This document shows positions 59,655 to 64,000 of a DNA stretch of 64,000 bases, in pieces. The stretch is taken from positions 1-64,000 of the forward strand of contig JAMXSV010000009.1 of NCBI GenBank assembly GCA_027559495.1, read 5' to 3'. Source of the DNA: Aurifilum marmelostoma (taxonomy: Eukaryota; Ascomycota; Sordariomycetes; Diaporthales; Cryphonectriaceae). The position numbers and the translations under genes were made by a program. Positions within the stretch are counted from its first letter, which is position 1. Every line of letters begins with the position of its first letter. Below the pieces are notes generated by a model. The model saw only the letters and a list, made by a program, of their open reading frames with translations. It searched no databases and was not told where the DNA came from.

Positions 59655-60811
59655 AGCCGAAAATGAGAGTTCTGATGTTTGAAGATGACAGACACTGGCT
59701 GGACTGGACGACTTGCGTTGTTTTCCCTTTCTCCCCCCCCCCCCCCCAACCTCCCCAACCCCCCTTGATTATACCCAACTTAATGTTTGTTTTTGTAATC
59801 GCAATTGCCTGGGATGTTGGTGGTTGATATTCTTTTAATCGACCGAGATTGATATTTTATGTTACTACAATATATATCCTACACCGTTTCGGAGCATCTA
59901 GCAAGGTTTCTCAGCTGCATCTATTGCGTGTTGCCGCCTTGGCGAGACTGTTTCTTCTCTCCGCGTTGTTGTTTATGGCGCGGGTCGGGTCTGCACTCTT
60001 CCGAACTGGTGTTTTAAAACAGCACTGAACCGTATTTTATGAGGTAGTGGAGATCAGCCGTGTGTGAGTGTGAGGGTGCACCAGGCCAGGGGCCCTCGCA
60101 TCCTTCGCTCTGGTTCCCCCTTTGGGCATCTACTACTATGTACGCACACACACGCTGCCGACTGCCTCATTGGGTCTCGACGAGCCAGAGCTGCAGCTGA
60201 TTAGTGCAATACTATGAAAGTACAACGAAGTTCAACGGTACTGATCCCCAGCGGTGTGGGGAAGCCTGAGGGCTTGGGCTGGTGGGGTGATGAGAGGACG
60301 GGGGGGGGGGGTTTGGTTCCTCGTATGTGGCCGCACGAATCGGGTCAGGCAGCTAATTTTACTGTAACGTCTCGGGAGCCAGGGGCGATGATGCATGCCT
60401 TTGTTTGTTGCGGATGGCACATGTGTATTCTGAAGCTTTTGCTCACTTGTTGTTTGAAGGTTAATTAAGTACCACTTTTTGGAATAGCATCGGGAGATAT
60501 ATACTTTTGTGAGAAGGGAGACGGGGGGTGGGAGAAGAGGGCAGCAGGCTGTAGCACTGATCCTTAGCAACATCACTTCTACTTGGGGGGGGGGGGTGTA
60601 AAGAGGAGAAGCAACAGGTACGAATTGGACTAAAGAAGACTTGTTGATCCAAAGTGGCCCGTTGGGAACCATGAACGGTTTCCCCGATCATTACTTCTCT
60701 AGTCATTGCATCACCTCCTGCACGGATGCCTGGCTCCCTTCTTCCCGGCCTTCCTCCTTCCTACGCCTTCACTCACGCCGCAGCCCGCCTTGATAGTGCT
60801 GGGTTGCTATC

Positions 60812-60845
<34 letters not shown>

Positions 60846-61161
60846 GACACACCTACCGTTGTACGGTCCCCGCATGCAACATGCAACGTGCATGCACATG
60901 TGGCGACCTGTTGAAGGTGCGTGCCAGTTCAGCGCGGCGCTTGGGTGATCCGAGCAGGGGGTGTCCATCATTACTACGTGCTGGCCCACCCCATAGCAGA
61001 TCGTGTTTGAAATGCGAAGCATAAGTACGGTCACTGGCCGAGCTCTTTGGGAATCCTCCGTCACTCGTCTGCCGTGAGGCCCTCTCTCTTTGCAATCGAA
61101 TGCCAGAACAAACATACCCTGTGAGTGTTTAGGTAGATACTTACAGTCTCCGCCATCCACA
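59655..61161. other. Intergenic, simple repeats, P450 promoter
   Basis: It holds a C15 run (59733-59747), G runs near 60300-60311 and 60585-60597, and an AC run (about 60814-60843). The P450 leader precedes ATG 61162. No gene is seen. Confidence 0.6.
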
Positions 61162-62790
61162 ATGGCAACAAGCTACCTTGATACCACGCTGGACGTCCTA
61201 CAGGGTCGACCTGCCCTCCTGGCCCTCGTCGCCTTCCTTGCCTTGTATGTGCTCTATGGGGTATACTCGACCTTGTTCCGCTCGTCGGTCAGACTCCCCA
61301 ATGTTCCCATTATCGGCGCAAAGGAAGGGGAGTACTTTGCTCTGTTCAGGGCGCGATGGCGCAACCTGTTCGAAATGGAACCAGCCCTTAGGGAAGCCTA
61401 TCGGCACAAGGACTCGACCTGCATCATGCCCGTCGCCGGCTCCGAGGACCACGTCGTGCTCCCCATCAAGGAGTACCAGTGGTTCATCGACAACCCAGAC
61501 AGCGCCGTCAGCATCACGGCCTCGGTGGCCGAGTCGCTGCAGGTGAGGTACACCATCATCGACAACGACCTGTTCCGCAAACCGGCCCACCACGAGCTGA
61601 TCCCCAGGCGGCTGACCAGAGAGGTCGGCAACCTGGTGCCGGACCTGGTCGACGAGATCCGCGCCAGCATCGACGACCTCTGGGGCAGCCGGCCGGGCGA
61701 GACGCACGAGGTGTGCATCTACACGACCATGCAGCGCGCCATCGGGCGGGTGACCAACAGGATCTTTGTGGGCCTGCCGCTGTGCCGCGACGAGAGGCTG
61801 CTCAGGAACGGCATCGCCTACGCGCAGGACGTGCCCCTCTGCTCCATGCTGCTGAGGCTCCCCTGGGGGCCCCTGAAGCCCCTCATAGCGCTGGCCTTCA
61901 CCCTGCCCAACCGCATCCACACCAACAGGTTCTACGCCCTGCTGAGGGACGAGATCAGGCGCCGCCTCCGCGAGTACGATGCCCAGCAGAGCAACCCGGA
62001 CACGGAGAAGAAGGCAGCCAGCCCGGCCCCCAACGACTTCCTGCAGTGGTCCATCCAGCAGGCCATGGAGTCCAGCGACCCGTACCTGCGCCGCGTCGAC
62101 ACCCTGGCGGGGCGCATCCTCCTGCTCAACTTCGCCGCCATCCACACCTCGTCCTTCTCCATCACGGGCGTCCTGCTCGACCTGGCCTGTGCCGGCCCCG
62201 CCGACGGCCGCCGCTACGTCAACGAGCTCCGCGCCGAGATCGCCGGCGCCCTCGCCGCACACCACGGCACCTGGGACAAGCGCAGCCTGGCCGACATGCC
62301 CAAGCTCGACAGCGTCATGCGCGAGTCGGCCCGCCTCAACTCGTTTGTGCCCCTCGCCTCCCTGCGCGTCGTCGTCGCCCCCGACGGCGTCACCACCCCC
62401 TCGGGTGTCCACCTCGCCCCCGGCACCAGCATCGGCACCCACGCCTACCCCGTCCTGCACGACGAGTCCATATACCCCGACCCGGAGTCCTTTAAGCCCT
62501 TCCGCTTCTCCGAGAGGAGGCGTGTCGAGACCGAAGGAGGCTATGTCGAGAGGGCGAGGCAGGCGTTTGCCACGACGAGTACCGAGTATGCTGCCTTTGG
62601 GCATGGGCGCCATGCCTGTCCCGGCCGCTTCTTTGCCTCGAGCGAGTTGAAGCTGATGCTGGCGTATGTGGTCATGAATTATGACTTCGAGTTTCAGGAG
62701 ACGAGGCCTAGTAATGCTTGGGTCGGGGTGAACAGGATCCCCCCTATGAAGGCCACAATCCGTGTCAAGAGGAGGGCTCGAGAGGAGTGA
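61162..62790 (+). CDS. Cytochrome P450 monooxygenase
   Basis: This is a single exon of 542 residues from ATG 61162; the frame is open further upstream, but the only earlier initiator is a TTG. An N-terminal anchor (ALLALVAFLALYVLYGVYSTLF) places it on the ER. The I-helix region is ILLLNFAAIHTSSFSITGVLLDLA, with AAIHTSS in place of the usual AGxDTT. The ExxR motif is ESAR, followed by the PERF-type FKPFRFSERR. The haem loop is FGHGRHACPGRF with the axial cysteine. The A-A-I-H-T-S I-helix is typical of fungal P450s related to ent-kaurene oxidase, so a terpenoid or other secondary-metabolite substrate is possible. It faces the flavin oxidase gene tail to tail, 264 bases between stops. Confidence 0.92.
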   Translation: MATSYLDTTLDVLQGRPALLALVAFLALYVLYGVYSTLFRSSVRLPNVPIIGAKEGEYFALFRARWRNLFEMEPALREAYRHKDSTCIMPVAGSEDHVVLPIKEYQWFIDNPDSAVSITASVAESLQVRYTIIDNDLFRKPAHHELIPRRLTREVGNLVPDLVDEIRASIDDLWGSRPGETHEVCIYTTMQRAIGRVTNRIFVGLPLCRDERLLRNGIAYAQDVPLCSMLLRLPWGPLKPLIALAFTLPNRIHTNRFYALLRDEIRRRLREYDAQQSNPDTEKKAASPAPNDFLQWSIQQAMESSDPYLRRVDTLAGRILLLNFAAIHTSSFSITGVLLDLACAGPADGRRYVNELRAEIAGALAAHHGTWDKRSLADMPKLDSVMRESARLNSFVPLASLRVVVAPDGVTTPSGVHLAPGTSIGTHAYPVLHDESIYPDPESFKPFRFSERRRVETEGGYVERARQAFATTSTEYAAFGHGRHACPGRFFASSELKLMLAYVVMNYDFEFQETRPSNAWVGVNRIPPMKATIRVKRRAREE

Positions 62791-63054
62791 TGCCAAACCC
62801 AATCTACTCGTTGTAAAGGGTATATGGATATGTATATCTCGTATGTGCTTGTCTCTTGGGGGTTCGTAACTTGTCCTACTCCCTCCCACAGTGAAACCTA
62901 TGAGAAGATGTATGAGAGCCTGACGCTTTTCGGGACGGGAATGATACGGGTGTCTCTGTTTTTGGGTTGCAACATACTTATCACACAAAAGGTAGCTTAA
63001 TACTCAAAAACATATAAAATCCGAAATTGATGTCCAACCAGGAGCAGACGCTGT

Positions 63055-63951
63055 TTATTCACTCTGGGCAGTGCCCACTCCCTGGCCTTCCGACGTCTCT
63101 TCATTCTTTCCCGTCATCTCCCACCCTCTGCCGCGGTACCGCTGCGGCCAGATACCACATCGTCCAGGAGCCAGGATCCCATTTGGGTCCAGGCAGTCCT
63201 TCAGCTTCTCATTGAACTTCATCAGCGCCCCGTCACCCCAGCTGTATGTCGCCGCTACCTGGTCCATGAGCGCCAAGTGCGTCCGATACTCCCCATACCC
63301 CAGCGCCGCAGCGTCGTCCACCATCGCCCGCAGACACTTGAGCGCGGCACGGCGACGCTCAGGATCGCCCCTGTCGTACACAATCTCCACGATCAAGTGC
63401 ATCTCCCGCAGGCCGACCACAAACGCAGGGAAGATGTCGATGCCGAACTCCTCGTGCCGCCTCTTGGCCAGATCATACAGCGCCACCGCGTCTCGGCCAC
63501 GGATCGGGCTGACAGGCGAGAAGGCGATATGTGCCGCGTTGGGCACCCAGTTCACCCAGCCCAGTTCTTGGATGTCCGGCATGCCGGCGGCCACGCGGTC
63601 CCGCGCCCAAAAGTACTCATCCTTTGGCAGTGTCGAAGGGTCGATGCGCCTACAGCCGGGCACTTTATGGAACTCGGCATCGATCACGTCTAGCTTGTAT
63701 TTTCGAATGTGTGCTGGGCCGTAGGACATGCCATAGTACAACCAGGTGCAGTCCCCAACTGGCATCTCTGCAGCGGCCTTGTGGACAATCTCAGGTGGGA
63801 TCGTCGTCTTGTTCTTTTTCTTGTCGCCGTCGTCATCGCGATAATAGTGCGATCGAGGCTTGCCCCTCGCTGCGATGGTCTGCGTGATGTGTCTAAGCTG
63901 GGCTACGTTCTCGAGGATCATTGAGATGCGGAGGGGGCGGATGATCTCGAC
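63055..63951 (-). CDS. Vanillyl-alcohol-oxidase-type FAD-linked oxidase, 3' part
   Basis: This is the last exon (63951-63055, 298 residues) of a minus-strand gene whose earlier exons lie beyond the right edge. The exon start is set by TTCACACAG just before GTC GAG ATC, with a GCTGAC branch-like motif upstream, so the FAD-binding half is missing from the window. What is present is the cap/substrate domain of 4-phenol oxidases: IRPLRISMILENVAQLRHI, WLYYGMSYGP, DEYFWARDRVAAGMPD, LGWVNWVPNAAHIAFSPVSPIRGRDA, FPAFVVGLREMHLIVEIVYDRGD and YRTHLALMDQVAATYSW, ending CLDPNGILAPGRCGIWP. Enzymes of this family oxidise para-substituted phenols such as vanillyl alcohol or 4-alkylphenols. The tail RGRGWEMTGKNEETSEGQG is poorly conserved. 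Confidence 0.9.
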   Translation of the reverse strand, partial: VEIIRPLRISMILENVAQLRHITQTIAARGKPRSHYYRDDDGDKKKNKTTIPPEIVHKAAAEMPVGDCTWLYYGMSYGPAHIRKYKLDVIDAEFHKVPGCRRIDPSTLPKDEYFWARDRVAAGMPDIQELGWVNWVPNAAHIAFSPVSPIRGRDAVALYDLAKRRHEEFGIDIFPAFVVGLREMHLIVEIVYDRGDPERRRAALKCLRAMVDDAAALGYGEYRTHLALMDQVAATYSWGDGALMKFNEKLKDCLDPNGILAPGRCGIWPQRYRGRGWEMTGKNEETSEGQGVGTAQSE

Positions 63952-64000
63952 CTGTGTGAACTGGTCAGCCGCGTCTGTCGCCTTGTCATCTCGAAATGAG

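Noticed and set aside
61198..62988. 596-codon open frame on the minus strand opposite the P450
   Set aside because: It mirrors the P450 exon, has low-complexity Gly/Asp/Val content and arises from high GC at third positions; the plus strand has all P450 motifs.

Overview
The window is nuclear DNA of a filamentous ascomycete (Pezizomycotina, most likely a Sordariomycete). The evidence is short spliceosomal introns (about 45-235 nt, GT..AG, several with a GCTAAC-like branch site), GC-rich coding exons, fungal gene families (HEL2-type RING ligase, IRE1, PTH11-like receptor, fungal-specific transcription-factor-like protein) and a large AT-rich block that looks mutated by repeat-induced point mutation (RIP).

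Bases 1 to about 15,060 are a gene-free AT isochore made of decayed repeats. Bases 1-2000 and 2851-4832 form a nearly perfect inverted repeat. A block of about 1.75-1.9 kb occurs in direct orientation at about 2005-3750 and 9017-10928 and flanks a minus-strand region with recognisable reverse-transcriptase and integrase remnants of a Ty3/gypsy-type retroelement. About 10283-10670 is duplicated again at about 10925-11300. About 11640-15060 is a further decayed repeat that I could not classify. Composition changes sharply at about 15.0-15.1 kb.

From 15.1 kb to the right edge there are 15 supported protein genes, with exon structures worked out by eye: a secreted/multi-pass membrane protein (+), an atypical protein kinase (+), glutamine-dependent NAD synthase (-), a yellow/royal-jelly-like secreted protein (+), a SWIB-domain protein (+), a HEL2/ZNF598-type RING ligase (+), a secreted GH16 glucanase with a long odd C-terminal tail (+), the unfolded-protein-response sensor IRE1 (+, with an apparent 1-nt frameshift in a C6 run), a fungal transcription-factor-like protein (-), an MFS transporter (-), a pyruvate-decarboxylase-family enzyme (-, ten exons), a PTH11-like rhodopsin-fold membrane protein (-), a C2-domain protein (+), a cytochrome P450 (+) and the 3' part of a vanillyl-alcohol-oxidase-type flavoenzyme (-, cut by the right edge).

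The first 43 kb of genes are mainly housekeeping and stress functions. The last 20 kb (regulator-like protein, transporter, 2-oxo-acid decarboxylase, receptor-like protein, P450, aromatic-alcohol oxidase) has the flavour of an accessory metabolic neighbourhood, but no backbone biosynthetic enzyme is visible. Spacers are long and rich in microsatellites and long G/C homopolymers. I saw no tRNA, rRNA, CRISPR or prokaryotic feature. I did not find a clearly new biological system; the most unusual items are the young inverted repeat inside old RIP-mutated DNA, the GH16 tail and the IRE1 frameshift.
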